Numbered from the stretch's first letter, positions 24,893 to 34,746 are shown. The stretch is DNA of 64,000 nucleotides from Desulfopila sp. IMCC35008 (GCF_010646885.2 NZ_CP050700.1:310001-374000), one strand, 5' to 3'. Translations and numbers: made by a program. Notes: generated by a model not told the origin, from the letters alone.

Positions 24893-25675
24893 CTAGCGTT
24901 CGACGGCAGCGTTTTCTACAATAACTTCGTATTTATACCCGGCGCCGAAATCCTTGTCGGCGGCGAGAATGCCGCTGACGATTATAATGTTGCCGTCTTC
25001 AACGGTATCTGCAGATGTTACTACCAGATCATGGCTGTTTTTCATAGGGTTGCCGGTGCCGTCCTGGATATGAATCCAGTTCTTGCCCATGATATTCGGG
25101 CTGAATTTGACGACCTGACCGCGAATCCGAACCTTTTTACCGTTAAGATCCTTTGCTTTTGAGAAAATTTCTTCGACTGTATAGCTGTTGTCACCTGAGG
25201 CTTTATCTACCGTAAGGTCGGTGAATGGTACAATTGCCCCGGCGCTGCCGGCGGTTGACTGTTCCAGCATGGGTTGTTGTTGAGGTAGTGAAGCGGTTTG
25301 TTGTTCCTGGGCGACGGCTGCTGCAAAGGAGTTGTCTTTGCTGGCTGCTGCCTGTTGAGGGGCTGCCTTGGCGGGTTTGTCACTCAATCCTTCCGAGAAG
25401 ATGATAGTGGGGAAGGTGCGATCAAGGGATTTGGAATGGAAATTCTGCATCTTCATACCCTCGAGGTAGGTGACGCGGGCTCCCGTGTCAATCGTGGTTT
25501 CGGGAATTGCAACCCACTGTTTTGCGGTAGTGCTGTCGACAAGTATATAAGTGTATCCGCCACTGTTCATTGTTTCAAGCACAGTTCCGGTTATAGAGCC
25601 GGCTTGGGCCATAGAGACAGCGGAGAGAGTAAAAAAAGTAGTAACTGCAAGTTGAAAGAGTGGTTTTTTAAGCAT
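24893..25675 (-). CDS. Exported OB-fold protein
   Basis: A 260-residue protein with a signal peptide (MLKKPLFQLAVTTFFTLSAVSMAQA). It contains two similar small beta regions: GSITGTVLETMNSGGYTYIL near residues 26-45, and the C-terminal RIRGQVVKFSPNIMGKNWIHIQDGTG near 178-205, an OB-fold nucleic-acid-binding or sugar-binding-like unit. They are separated by a Gln/Ala-rich linker with low complexity. Such periplasmic OB-fold proteins are frequent in deltaproteobacteria, but their role is unknown. Its stop is eight bases from the panE-like start. Confidence 0.7.
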   Translation of the reverse strand: MLKKPLFQLAVTTFFTLSAVSMAQAGSITGTVLETMNSGGYTYILVDSTTAKQWVAIPETTIDTGARVTYLEGMKMQNFHSKSLDRTFPTIIFSEGLSDKPAKAAPQQAAASKDNSFAAAVAQEQQTASLPQQQPMLEQSTAGSAGAIVPFTDLTVDKASGDNSYTVEEIFSKAKDLNGKKVRIRGQVVKFSPNIMGKNWIHIQDGTGNPMKNSHDLVVTSADTVEDGNIIIVSGILAADKDFGAGYKYEVIVENAAVER

Positions 25676-25823
25676 GATATCTCCTGTTTATTTGAGCAGT
25701 GCGCCCCACTTTTTCTTGAACAAATCGTCAGGTTGGCTAAATGCTATATGACTGATTAAGCGACGTTTTGCGTGGTTTTGACAAAATGTTCATAAAAAAA
25801 GCAGACGTGAAACCGCCCACAGG

Positions 25824-26384
25824 TTAATCATCTTCGACAAGAAAGGCAATATGCTCGAGAACTGTCCGCGCCCAGAGTTCATATCCCTTGGTGGAGAGGT
25901 GGATACCGTCATTTTGGAACAATTCGCCTTCAGCCTGTTGAAACCTGCTGAAAATATCCACATAACAACTGCCGGTTAAACGGCAGATGCCGGCAATGGT
26001 ATCGTTGATCAGCGGGATGGCACTCAGCCCTAAATGTGGAACCTGGATGGGCAGCAGGCTGTTTACGAGTAATTCAGCAGAAGGATACTCGTGGGAGAGG
26101 GTGACCACAATTTTTTTCAGATTCTCAGTAAAACGGTAATTGCCGACAGCGAGATCGTTTATGCCGGTCATGACCATGATAATACCAGCTTGGGAAAACT
26201 GGTGCTTTAGTCCTGGTAAGGACATGAGAAGGTCACGTGTGTTGGCCCCGGGAACTCCGAGGTTGTGTAACGTGAATTGCGGCATCCGGGGTTGCCAGTC
26301 GTTGTCGGCGATCAGTGAATCACCGAGCAGGAGAAAATCCCTGTTGGCGAAGTGCTGAACATAGTCGGGTGAAGGTGTGAACAT
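25824..26384 (-). CDS. SGNH/GDSL-family hydrolase
   Basis: A 186-residue cytoplasmic-type SGNH hydrolase. Block I is LLGDSLIADND (nucleophile Ser), block II is GVPGANT, block III is MTGINDLA and block V is NDGIHLS with the catalytic Asp-His. It has no signal peptide. The substrate is unknown: this group includes platelet-activating-factor acetylhydrolase-like and lysophospholipase enzymes. It is a second, unrelated SGNH gene in the window; the other is the TesA-like lipoprotein at 7960. Confidence 0.85.
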   Translation of the reverse strand: MFTPSPDYVQHFANRDFLLLGDSLIADNDWQPRMPQFTLHNLGVPGANTRDLLMSLPGLKHQFSQAGIIMVMTGINDLAVGNYRFTENLKKIVVTLSHEYPSAELLVNSLLPIQVPHLGLSAIPLINDTIAGICRLTGSCYVDIFSRFQQAEGELFQNDGIHLSTKGYELWARTVLEHIAFLVEDD

Positions 26385-26478
26385 GATGACAGCTGGTCGG
26401 ATTAGTGTAATAAAATGAGGTTCTTTATAAAATATATTCCCTGAATACTATCATAGGAAAGGAGGGATGCAAAAGCTT

Positions 26479-26835
26479 TTACTCATTTTTGTGATCCTCT
26501 TTCCGGATGGTGTGGAGAAAGGCTTTTTCCAGACAATGATACTGGTCCGGACTGGTATCCTTCATTGTTTCATCCCGTGTTGATTCATGATCGCTGTATG
26601 TCACCGGATTGTCGAACTGGCTTGCTGTTATATCATAGCGTCGACCGTTGATACGGTTATAAAAATGAGGACCTTCTGTGGTTTTGGTTTTGAGAATCTC
26701 ACCACCAAAATATTTGTGGATAACCAAGGCCGTCACCGAACATTGCCCGCGTGCCGGGTTACCTTCAAGGTATCTGGTGCTGCTCTTAATTGACCAGCAT
26801 TGAAGAAATATCTCGACCAGGCGTTCCGGCTTCAT
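26479..26835 (-). CDS. YunG-like small protein
   Basis: A 118-residue protein resembling the uncharacterised YunG family: NPARGQCSVTALVIHKYFGG (conserved Cys) and a following HFYNRINGRRYDITASQF segment with conserved His and Asp, a Cys-His-Asp arrangement that suggests a papain-like enzyme fold. No activity is established. The ATG at 26835 follows GAGGG; it begins one base after the glgX stop, so the two genes are coupled. Confidence 0.65.
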   Translation of the reverse strand: MKPERLVEIFLQCWSIKSSTRYLEGNPARGQCSVTALVIHKYFGGEILKTKTTEGPHFYNRINGRRYDITASQFDNPVTYSDHESTRDETMKDTSPDQYHCLEKAFLHTIRKEDHKNE

Positions 26836-26836
26836 C

Positions 26837-28978
26837 TTACCCTCGTAAAGATGTTGGGGCTGGGATCGACACTGACTGAAGCACTGTAACCCCAAAAGGA
26901 GCAACTGTGTACCGGGTCTGGCTTTTTAAGGAGTTTTTTTCTTCAGCCGGTAGAATGTCTGGAAGGGTTGTACCGGCTGTGTTGATGATGAGGTGCCACA
27001 GCCCGTTTGTGTCTTTTCCAGGGACCGGCGGAAGGGTAAAGGAAAGAGAACGTTCTTTATGGCCATTGATCATTATGAAGAAATCGTCGTCTCGGAAGCT
27101 GTCATCTGTTTCACCGTGGAGGAGCACTCCCAGTCCCCGGGTCTCCTTTTCCCAGTTTTGTTGTCCCGGTATGAGGTACTGCCAGGAAATTTCCTGTTTC
27201 TGTATACCGTTGTCATTCTTTCTACCCAGGTGAAAAAAGTCATCCCGTCGGAATAACTGATGTTTTCTGCGCAGGTTGATGACAAACCGGAAGAATGAAA
27301 GCTGCTCCGCATTTTTTTCCAGGAGCCGCCAATCGAGCCAACTGGTCTCATTATCCTGGCACCAGGCATTGTTGTTGCCTCTCTGGCTTCGTCCCAGCTC
27401 ATCTCCGGCTGTTATCATGGGAATTCCCTGGGAGAGCATCAGGATGGTAAACATCGAACGGATTCTTCGATGACGCAATTGTTCCACCTTGGTGGGTGCC
27501 GGAATTCCTTCATGACCGCTGTTCCAACTCAGGTTGTGATTGTCCCCGTCGCGATTGTTCTCACCGTTATCCAGATTATGTTTGATGTTGTAACTGACCA
27601 GGTCGTACAAGGTGAAACCGTCGTGACTGGTGAGCAGGTTGATGGAGGAAAGAGGGGACCTCTGGGACGCCTGGTACAGGTCTGAGCTGCCAGCCATACG
27701 TGTTGCAAGTTTGGTTACCGTGTCGTTATGGCCGGCCATGAACGCCCTTACATCATCCCGGAACCTGCCGTTCCACTCGCCCCAGCGGGAGTCCGTCGAG
27801 AAAGAACCTACCTGGTAGAGTCCGGCTGCATCCCAGGCTTCGGCGATTATCTTAGTGTCCCGGAGAACCGGGTCTTCCGCAATAAGCTCTATCATGGGAG
27901 GATTGGAGAGGACGTTACCTGTTTTGTCACGTCCGAGTATAGAGGCGAGATCGAATCGGAAACCATCAATATGCATTACCGTTACCCAGTACCGAAGGGA
28001 TTCGATTATCAGGTTCCTTACCACCGGATGGTTACAGTTCAGGGTGTTGCCGCAACCGGAAAAATTGAGGTATTCCCTGTTGGTCGGGTCAAGAAGATAG
28101 TAGATGGAATTATCAATACCGCGAAAGCTTGACGTTGTGCCGTCGTATCCGCCTTCTCCTGTATGATTGTAGACAATATCGAGAAACACCTCAATACCAG
28201 CCTGGTGAAATGAATAGACCATCTCCTTAAATTCATTGATATGGTTCGATGGGTCGTGAGCGTAGCCTGATTTTAAGGCAAAAAAGGAGACGGGATTATA
28301 TCCCCAGTAATTTTTGAGGGTCTCACCGGTATGAGGATTTCGGAAAACATTATCGTTTTCGTCAAATTCGGTGACCGGCATTAACTCGACGGCGGTGATG
28401 CCGAGTTCCTGAAGGTACGGGATTTTTTCGGTTAGTGCCTTGTATGTTCCCGGTGATGATGTGAGTTGCGTGTCCTGTCTGGTAAAGCCACGAACATGGA
28501 GTTCGTAGATGACCGTGTCACTTAAGGATATTTTCAAGGGACGGTCTTCTCTCCAGTTGAACGTGTCTCTGGCGATACGGCAACAGGGTCGTCGGCCATA
28601 GTCAGCTGCCTCTCCCCACTTTCTGGGCGTAAGGGATTGACTGAATGGATCTATTAAGATGCTTTGAGGAGCTGAGATAGTGCCGGGTTCGCTCGTTTTA
28701 TCCTGCACGTAAATTCGATAGCCGTAGGTGATATCCATGTCGCAGGTTTCCAGCAATATATGCCAGATATCACCGGTTCTGTTGTGCTCTGGATGCAAGG
28801 GGATTTCATGGCTGTGAAATGACCTGATCCCGGTTTTTTCCGGCCACTCGATTACCAGGATCACTTGGTCGGCATGGCGGGAAAAGAGAGCGAAGTTCAG
28901 GCCCTCTTGATGGTCAGTAACACCAAGAGGGAGGGGGTGCCCTCTTTTGATCGGGCATGGGAGTTTTTCTTTGGACAT
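26837..28978 (-). CDS. glgX: Glycogen debranching enzyme, GlgX-type isoamylase
   Basis: A 713-residue glycoside hydrolase family 13 protein of standard length: N-terminal CBM48 domain (about 10-120), then the TIM barrel. GH13 regions are recognised as DIVYNHTGEG, GFRFDLASIL (nucleophile Asp), KIIAEAWDAAG (acid/base Glu) and LTSHDGFTL (stabilising Asp). It hydrolyses alpha-1,6 branches left by phosphorylase. It is followed without a gap by the YunG-like gene and no other glycogen genes are in view. Confidence 0.95.
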   Translation of the reverse strand: MSKEKLPCPIKRGHPLPLGVTDHQEGLNFALFSRHADQVILVIEWPEKTGIRSFHSHEIPLHPEHNRTGDIWHILLETCDMDITYGYRIYVQDKTSEPGTISAPQSILIDPFSQSLTPRKWGEAADYGRRPCCRIARDTFNWREDRPLKISLSDTVIYELHVRGFTRQDTQLTSSPGTYKALTEKIPYLQELGITAVELMPVTEFDENDNVFRNPHTGETLKNYWGYNPVSFFALKSGYAHDPSNHINEFKEMVYSFHQAGIEVFLDIVYNHTGEGGYDGTTSSFRGIDNSIYYLLDPTNREYLNFSGCGNTLNCNHPVVRNLIIESLRYWVTVMHIDGFRFDLASILGRDKTGNVLSNPPMIELIAEDPVLRDTKIIAEAWDAAGLYQVGSFSTDSRWGEWNGRFRDDVRAFMAGHNDTVTKLATRMAGSSDLYQASQRSPLSSINLLTSHDGFTLYDLVSYNIKHNLDNGENNRDGDNHNLSWNSGHEGIPAPTKVEQLRHRRIRSMFTILMLSQGIPMITAGDELGRSQRGNNNAWCQDNETSWLDWRLLEKNAEQLSFFRFVINLRRKHQLFRRDDFFHLGRKNDNGIQKQEISWQYLIPGQQNWEKETRGLGVLLHGETDDSFRDDDFFIMINGHKERSLSFTLPPVPGKDTNGLWHLIINTAGTTLPDILPAEEKNSLKSQTRYTVAPFGVTVLQSVSIPAPTSLRG

Positions 28979-29135
28979 TATCTAATAATGATTATTATAT
29001 TTAATTAAGACTACAATGTGGTATTTCGGTCGTATGAGGCGCCTGCGCATTCGTACAGACAAAGTATACATTAACAGCGGCACTGGCCACAAAAGGAAAG
29101 AATTTTGGTCTCATCCAAGACTAACGAGGTGATTT

Positions 29136-30074
29136 ATGGGGATGTTTCACAAGGTAAAAGTAGGAGATAAGGTCATTAGTCCAATCGACTGGGAGATGTG
29201 TCCGGAGCTTACTTTCGGTACGTTTGAGTCGTGGGGCGGGCGCGAGCGGGTTCGTAACAATGATGAACGGGTATACTACTTCTATGTCGATCATTGGGAC
29301 GGTGACCCGAAATTATATTTGATGGAGCGGGGTGTAAAACATGCCAAAGTAATGGCAGAGATCAAGGCACCCAAGAAAATGGTGGAAGACTGTGTGGCTG
29401 AGCAGGGCTGGGCCGCCCGCTTTGAGCAGACGTTTGGCATTAACAGCCAGATACGTGACTGGCTGATTCAAAACGTTCTGGACGGCGGGGACTCAGAACT
29501 TGTGGTACCTGTGGTCGAAGAGGACGAGAACGAGGATATGGGTCCGTCCCTGCCTGGTATGGATACAGCTTCATTTATGGGGGAACCAGTAACTCTTCCT
29601 TCGGAACACAGTTATGTGCAGGAAGAGGAGGTTGCTGAGCTTATCCGCAAGTGGAATTTTTTTGATACCGAACACAACCCTGATGGTCGGTTTGATAACT
29701 GCTTAGTCAATGGGCATAGTGAAGAAACGGTGGTAGACCTGAGAACTGGTCTTATGTGGCAAAGAGACGGTCTTGATATTAACTCAATTCGTAAAATCCA
29801 GAGGTCTCTCTCTGAGTTGAACGACCAGGGGCTGCATGGTTACAGCGACTGGCGTCTGCCCACTATTGAAGAGGCCATGTCACTCATGGAGACCACGGAG
29901 AACGACAAAGGTGTACATCTTCACCCGTGCTTTTCCAAAAAACAGCCGTTTATCTTTGTCTCTGCCCAGCGTAAACCGGGCGGCTATTGGTTTGTTGATT
30001 ACAAGCAGGGACGGGCCTTCTGGTCATCGGGAACTATCCCCGGCGGATTTGCACGTCTGGTGCGTTCTGTTTGA
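29136..30074 (+). CDS. DUF1566 (Lcl C-terminal) domain protein
   Basis: A 312-residue protein. The C-terminal 130 residues are a DUF1566 domain, shown by TVVDLRTGLMWQRDG, then GYSDWRLPTIEEAMSL and a closing aromatic-rich SSGTIPGGFARLVRSV. The first 120 residues, with VGDKVISPIDWEMCPELTFGTFES, are not recognised. A Glu/Asp-rich linker joins the parts. DUF1566 has a C-type-lectin-like fold and is common in deltaproteobacterial surface or regulatory proteins, but no signal peptide is present here. It stands alone, with a CGAGGTG ribosome site. Confidence 0.8.
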   Translation: MGMFHKVKVGDKVISPIDWEMCPELTFGTFESWGGRERVRNNDERVYYFYVDHWDGDPKLYLMERGVKHAKVMAEIKAPKKMVEDCVAEQGWAARFEQTFGINSQIRDWLIQNVLDGGDSELVVPVVEEDENEDMGPSLPGMDTASFMGEPVTLPSEHSYVQEEEVAELIRKWNFFDTEHNPDGRFDNCLVNGHSEETVVDLRTGLMWQRDGLDINSIRKIQRSLSELNDQGLHGYSDWRLPTIEEAMSLMETTENDKGVHLHPCFSKKQPFIFVSAQRKPGGYWFVDYKQGRAFWSSGTIPGGFARLVRSV

Positions 30075-30230
30075 TACATGATTTAGTAAATTACCCTGGA
30101 ATTGCATTTGATGATTTGTAATGCCAATGAAATGGATAAGGGAATGTTGCGGGTATGGATGTTTCCTGCGCATCGAAAGATCGATAGGGAATGGGGGCTA
30201 CATCTTGTCCCTGGGATAAAGCCGGAATAT

Positions 30231-30268
30231 TAAAAAAGGCAGATCTCGCATGCCTAACGAGATCTGCC
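30231..30268 (-). terminator. Rho-independent terminator for the gene at 30301-31329
   Basis: On the minus strand GGCAGATCTCG and CGAGATCTGCC form a perfect 11-bp stem (30258-30268 and 30238-30248) followed by six T. It lies 33 bases after the stop codon. Confidence 0.9.
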
Positions 30269-30300
30269 CAATACTGTACACCGTTTAAATTGAATTTGAT

Positions 30301-31329
30301 TTACTTGAACTTTAATTCGAGCGTTTCAGTATGGAAAAGATGGTTGATCTGAGAGTTGTCGAACACAGCGATACCAAACGGGTAACTCTTTGACTTGTCG
30401 GTGAACTGGATATCCTGAGTTTCGGCATTTTCGCCCTCAGTCTTCAATGCACGCATTACCTCGAGTGTCCATACTCCGTCTTTATATTCATTTCGTGAAA
30501 GAATATCTGCGCGGCCACCCATCATTGGCGCAATACTGATACCTGGTACGACATCTCCAGCTTTGAAGTTATCAACAAACGGAACCTTTTTGCTAGGAAT
30601 TACATAATATAATTCATCCGCAGTTGGGTTAAGATTCATAAAAGCCGGTCTGGACTTGTCGGCGTTATCGTTATTCTTGTAACCGCCTTTTCCGGTATCT
30701 CCTTTTCTACCCCATCCTTTATTTTTTTTGGGGTCAGTATTGTTGTCAATATACTGATCATCAAACATTCCCATCGGTAAAGAGCGAACATATTTTGCAT
30801 GCCACATATCGATGGTCTGATCTGCTGACTCGGTATATTTTCGACCAGCTGAAGTATCTCCGGGTTCATTGAGGTGACAGGCGATCATGCAGCCGTCCTC
30901 TTCGAATCCTTTGGTGCTAATATTCCAGAACATAGCAAACTTGTCTTCGTAATATGTATTGTCATGTCCGGTATCGTCTTTGTTTGATAGTTTCTTCCAG
31001 CTCCCATCCGCCTGTTTAACCCATGGGAAACGTTCCAGGCTTTTCGTTGGATCTTTGTAGGTCAAGAGGAAGTAGACATATTTGTCATCATAGAGTGATT
31101 TGATTGTAACATCAGTTTCCTGCATTCCTTTGTAACCGTTATTAGGTTCATATGGAAGCTCATCAACTTTCACCGTAATCCCTTTTGCATCCTGCCAGAC
31201 CTTGTCTGCCTTACCATCAAGGACTATCGCAGAACCAGACTTGGTGCTTACAAGTGTCTGATCGGCAGCTATGGCTGAAGTGGCTAAAGCAACCATCCCC
31301 GCAACTGTAAGAATTCCTAGGTGTTTCAT
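30301..31329 (-). CDS. Exported haem-binding-like protein, ethylbenzene-dehydrogenase gamma-like
   Basis: A 342-residue protein with a signal peptide (MKHLGILTVAGMVALATSAIA). The mature domain resembles the haem b-binding gamma subunits of DMSO-reductase family enzymes: VLDGKADKVWQDAKGITVKV at the start and YDDKYVYFLLTYKDPT. A CMIACH segment (Cys-x3-Cys-His) occurs after FEEDG, an atypical arrangement that could attach a c-type haem. There is no molybdoenzyme next to it; the neighbours are a two-component system, so it may be an electron carrier or sensor controlled by it. The ATG at 31329 has a GGAGGAG ribosome site. Confidence 0.72.
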   Translation of the reverse strand: MKHLGILTVAGMVALATSAIAADQTLVSTKSGSAIVLDGKADKVWQDAKGITVKVDELPYEPNNGYKGMQETDVTIKSLYDDKYVYFLLTYKDPTKSLERFPWVKQADGSWKKLSNKDDTGHDNTYYEDKFAMFWNISTKGFEEDGCMIACHLNEPGDTSAGRKYTESADQTIDMWHAKYVRSLPMGMFDDQYIDNNTDPKKNKGWGRKGDTGKGGYKNNDNADKSRPAFMNLNPTADELYYVIPSKKVPFVDNFKAGDVVPGISIAPMMGGRADILSRNEYKDGVWTLEVMRALKTEGENAETQDIQFTDKSKSYPFGIAVFDNSQINHLFHTETLELKFK

Positions 31330-31481
31330 AATCTCCTCCAGTATAAGATGAACGTTCTCTATGCTATTTATTGGTACAATTTCACTGTAGGAGTATGAAT
31401 ACAATATCTCCAGATAAAGCTTGCTCACAAACAGGCCTGTTCTGTGAAGCAGAGTTCACAACCCGGACCTACATGCTTCAT

Positions 31482-32135
31482 TTAATGGGGAATTTTTCGG
31501 GACAGTAACGAAAGGCAATCAACCATTTTATCGCCCTGCGGTGTGAGGCTGTAGATTTTTACTCTGTCTTGGGAGACAAGACCGTTCGTTTTGAGATTTT
31601 TAAGATGAAAATTTACCTTTGTGTGATCACTGATTTTCAGATGGCGTGTTATATCCATAAATCTCATCCTGCCGTTACTGGCTAATAGGGCTAAAATCTG
31701 TCTTCTGATCTGGTTAGACAGGCAGGCAAGAGCATCATCCATTCCCGGTCCTGCAATCTGTTGTTCGAATTTGAGTTCTTCAAGGTTACGCCGTACAGTG
31801 ACGAGGAGGTCATCTCTCTTAAAAGGTTTGGCCAGATAATCATCTGCACCACTCCTCATTGCGGTGACAGCATTATCAACTGTCGAAAAAGCGGTGATCA
31901 TAATAATCTTCACATGTGGATGTTCTTTTTTCAGGACCGGGATGAAAGCCATGCCACCCATGCCTGGCATCATGTTGTCAACAATAGCCAAAGAAATGGT
32001 TTGAGATGTGACTCCCTGAAGTGCAGCTTCCGCGTTCTCAAAAGAGCTCACCTTGAAGCCATTGCCTTCAAGAATCTCAGTAATGCTCTCACGCAGGTCA
32101 TCATCATCATCGATGACATAAATAGTTTCACTCAT
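31482..32135 (-). CDS. Response regulator with winged-helix (ArsR-like) output
   Basis: A 217-residue two-domain regulator. The receiver (about 1-125) has the acidic pocket DDDDDL, the phosphoacceptor Asp in LAIVDNMMPGMGG, and the conserved Thr/Lys (MITAF, KPFKRDDLL). The output (about 140-215) reads as a winged helix of the ArsR/HTH_20 type: LSNQIRRQILALLASNG, then SDHTKVNFHLKNLKTNGLV. That output is unusual beside the common OmpR and NarL types. It overlaps the histidine kinase gene by eight bases and should be its partner. Confidence 0.85.
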   Translation of the reverse strand: MSETIYVIDDDDDLRESITEILEGNGFKVSSFENAEAALQGVTSQTISLAIVDNMMPGMGGMAFIPVLKKEHPHVKIIMITAFSTVDNAVTAMRSGADDYLAKPFKRDDLLVTVRRNLEELKFEQQIAGPGMDDALACLSNQIRRQILALLASNGRMRFMDITRHLKISDHTKVNFHLKNLKTNGLVSQDRVKIYSLTPQGDKMVDCLSLLSRKIPH

Positions 32136-33516
32136 GATTTCCCGCCACTGGTAATGTAATGGTTACAACCGCACCGCCATGCTGACTACTGACTAATGAA
32201 ATGTCTCCGTGATGCTGTTTTACTATATTGTAACACACTGAAAGGCCGAGGCCTGTGCCTTTGCCAATTCCCTTGTTCGTAAAGAAGGGGTCAAATACCT
32301 GCTTGATATGATCGGCTTGTATGCCATGACCGGTGTCTGTAATCTCCGCGGTTACCTGGTTTAAGTGGTGCGAAGTTTCAATTTCAATGAAGTCTCCCTC
32401 CTCACAGGCATCAATGCTGTTCATCAGGAGGTTGATAAACACCTCTTCAAGCTTATGGGGGATACCCATAATATCAGGGACTTGGTTGAGTTGCAGGTGA
32501 ATGATGGAACTCAACCTTTGGTTTTTGATCAGGTTATTACTGCTCCTGATCACCTCGTTAAGGTTTACAGGTTCAAAGGATGTTTCTTTTTCTCTTGAAA
32601 AGTGAAGCAACTCCTTTGCGATGGTAGAGGCTCGTAAGATGTTGCGGTCTATTGATTCCAGCTTCTTGTCGACTTTTTCTTCCCCGCTAACCAGATCCTT
32701 GAGCATTTCAAGGTTCAGTGAAGCATTCGTGAGAGGATTATTGATTTCATGGGCAATTCCGGCCGCCAATATCCCCATTGAAGTCAGTTTTTCTGACTGG
32801 GCAAAGCGCTGCAGTTGTTCATCTATGAGTTTTCTCTGTTCAAGGCTGAATACAGAAAGGGCTTTTATGGTAAAGAACATAATCAAGAAAGCACTTCCCC
32901 CTCTTAACATGATTATTTTGGTATTAAATGCCGGAATGACATAATCGGAAGGAATGATTCCTGTAAATACTGCGTAACAGATCATGAACCCACCGGCAAA
33001 AATAAAATTTGCTGCTACTTTTCTTGAGAAGGTCCGCACTGTTCGTGAATATATAATCAGGCCAATACCGGACAGCAATCCGCCAGGAAATCCAACCATT
33101 CGCCTGATGTTAATGTCGGTTCCACTGCCAAAATCAAAAAAGATAGCCAGTAGTATCAGGGCCAGAGCAGCTGCGCCGATTATGACTTTGGTAATATCGG
33201 GAGTAGTCTTAAGGGCGTGATCTCCGTATAAGGATATTAAATTCAGAAATATCCCGAAGTAGAGCAAAAAGAGAAAAGATGAACTCACCAACAAAAGGCG
33301 GAGCAGGAAAAAAGCAGGCGAAATGACATCAGGATTGAGTTGTTCGAGTAATTCCAGCCATTCGTGAAAACCGTGAACAATACCAAAGACTGCGAGTAAC
33401 CAAAGGATTCTTGCGATCCCAAGTTCACTCAGCCGGGTGTCTCTTGACAGGATGGCGACACCCAAAGTGAAAAAGGCAAGACCGTACAACAAATAAAGTA
33501 TAAAATTCCAGACCAT
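32128..33516 (-). CDS. Membrane histidine kinase
   Basis: A 462-residue sensor kinase. The first about 220 residues contain seven predicted membrane segments. The HisKA helix has GIAHEINNPLTNAS with the phospho-His, followed by an HATPase domain: N box in EVFINLLMNSIDA, then DTGHGIQ, FDPFFTNKGIGKGTGLGLS. No periplasmic sensor domain of size is visible, so the signal may be membrane-borne. The ATG at 33516 is chosen because it follows AGGATC and begins the first membrane segment; the longer frame from 33606 adds a polar leader. Confidence 0.85.
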   Translation of the reverse strand: MVWNFILYLLYGLAFFTLGVAILSRDTRLSELGIARILWLLAVFGIVHGFHEWLELLEQLNPDVISPAFFLLRLLLVSSSFLFLLYFGIFLNLISLYGDHALKTTPDITKVIIGAAALALILLAIFFDFGSGTDINIRRMVGFPGGLLSGIGLIIYSRTVRTFSRKVAANFIFAGGFMICYAVFTGIIPSDYVIPAFNTKIIMLRGGSAFLIMFFTIKALSVFSLEQRKLIDEQLQRFAQSEKLTSMGILAAGIAHEINNPLTNASLNLEMLKDLVSGEEKVDKKLESIDRNILRASTIAKELLHFSREKETSFEPVNLNEVIRSSNNLIKNQRLSSIIHLQLNQVPDIMGIPHKLEEVFINLLMNSIDACEEGDFIEIETSHHLNQVTAEITDTGHGIQADHIKQVFDPFFTNKGIGKGTGLGLSVCYNIVKQHHGDISLVSSQHGGAVVTITLPVAGNHE

Positions 33517-33784
33517 GTATGATCCTGCAGTAATCGGTTTATAGCTATTATGGTTATGATTGTAGCAGCTTTTATTTTCCAAAATCTGTGTTCTGGGTAT
33601 CTGCAATTCAAGAGATAATATCTTAATATCAGGAAACTAAGCATTATTCTTTCAAATTAATACTATTTCTTTGAACGTTACTTATGGCGCTTTTCAGAGT
33701 TTCTGCTGAGCTGCTTTAAGCTTGTCGAAGTTGGGTCTATTGCCGGGCACTCTTGGGGTGAAGTGTCTGCCTTCCCAGATATTT

Positions 33785-34441
33785 TTATGAATCCGGAGTG
33801 TCAAAAGGGAGGGATAATGCTCGGGGACTGGTTGTTTGATAGTGGAAGGAGTCATTATCGTTGATGTAATACAGGTCTGAGCCACGGTAGAAGTACTTAC
33901 CGTTTTTGACTATTGAGGTAGATATGATCACCTCATTGTGGCCACTACTCACCAGGTTTTGATTAGCGAGATCGAGTGTTGCTGCCGAAGCGATGGTCTT
34001 CAACTCATGTGGAATGTTACGAAACACGGTGATAAATGTCGCATGAGCTGTAATCAGGCCCGGTTTCATGGTTGAAAGACGTGTGGCGCGGTGATGGACA
34101 AGCTGGACCTTGTAATTGACCGTGATGGCATCATCACCACCTCTAATGAGTACCGGTACCCCGAGATTCACCAGGTTTGTTATGAGAAGATCGCGAAACG
34201 CTTCTTCAAAACTGCTGGTTGCATTCGGTTTGCAGGGAGTGTCCTCATCGCCACAGCTCTCTCTCACGAAAACAGCGGCTTTCAGATAATCATTTACAAT
34301 CAGCTCATTGTTGACGCGGTTCGCAACATCTGCGGCGAGAACCTGCCAGTGATGGGCCGACTGCATCTTCTGCTGTTGCGAGAATTTGTAATCGACCGGT
34401 TCGGGAATCCGGCCAAGACAGGCCGTCAACAGCAATGGCAA
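33785..34441 (-). CDS. putative lipoprotein of unknown function
   Basis: A frame of 218 residues whose first residues, MPLLLTACLG, end in a lipobox (LTAC). The mature part is a mixed alpha/beta domain: a predicted helix (HHWQVLAADVANRVNNELI), a FVRESCG stretch and later strands. I do not recognise the family. The start is not satisfactory: TTG at 34441 gives a signal of only seven residues, no ATG occurs in this frame before an upstream stop, and the obvious signal-like sequence upstream is in another frame. A start-region frameshift or non-ATG start is possible. Confidence 0.55.
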   Translation of the reverse strand: MPLLLTACLGRIPEPVDYKFSQQQKMQSAHHWQVLAADVANRVNNELIVNDYLKAAVFVRESCGDEDTPCKPNATSSFEEAFRDLLITNLVNLGVPVLIRGGDDAITVNYKVQLVHHRATRLSTMKPGLITAHATFITVFRNIPHELKTIASAATLDLANQNLVSSGHNEVIISTSIVKNGKYFYRGSDLYYINDNDSFHYQTTSPRALSLPFDTPDS

Positions 34442-34592
34442 TACCAGGATGGGGACTGTCTCCCCATCATTTCATTCAGGTTTCTAACTTTGATTCTAGC
34501 TTGTACAACATGTAGATAAATCTGACCGTGAACGTAGCATAAGTTCGTTTTTACGAAGAACCAAAGAATTTATTTGTTTGTTGAGTTTATTA

Positions 34593-34727
34593 ATGAACTT
34601 TGCGGTGGGGCTCCCTTTGCGTGGTGGTGTTTTGACACCCTCAACAACAGTCCAGGACCAAAATGGTGATGGAAAGATTGGCCTTGCTGAAGCCGTCTAT
34701 TACCTGAAAAGTGCAGCAGCGTATTAG
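34593..34727 (+). pseudogene. Remnant with EF-hand/dockerin-like C-terminal tail
   Basis: A 44-codon frame ends in VQDQNGDGKIGLAEAVYYLK followed by SAAAY and a stop. DQNGDGKIGLAEA is a canonical calcium-binding loop, and this exact kind of single C-terminal EF-hand tail is common at the ends of larger exported deltaproteobacterial proteins. The upstream part (MNFAVGLPLRGGVLTPSTT) is not recognised and no signal peptide is found, so this is probably the surviving 3' end of a deleted gene. A hairpin terminator follows at 34747. Confidence 0.5.
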
Positions 34728-34746
34728 TGACCCTGCTGTGACCGCA

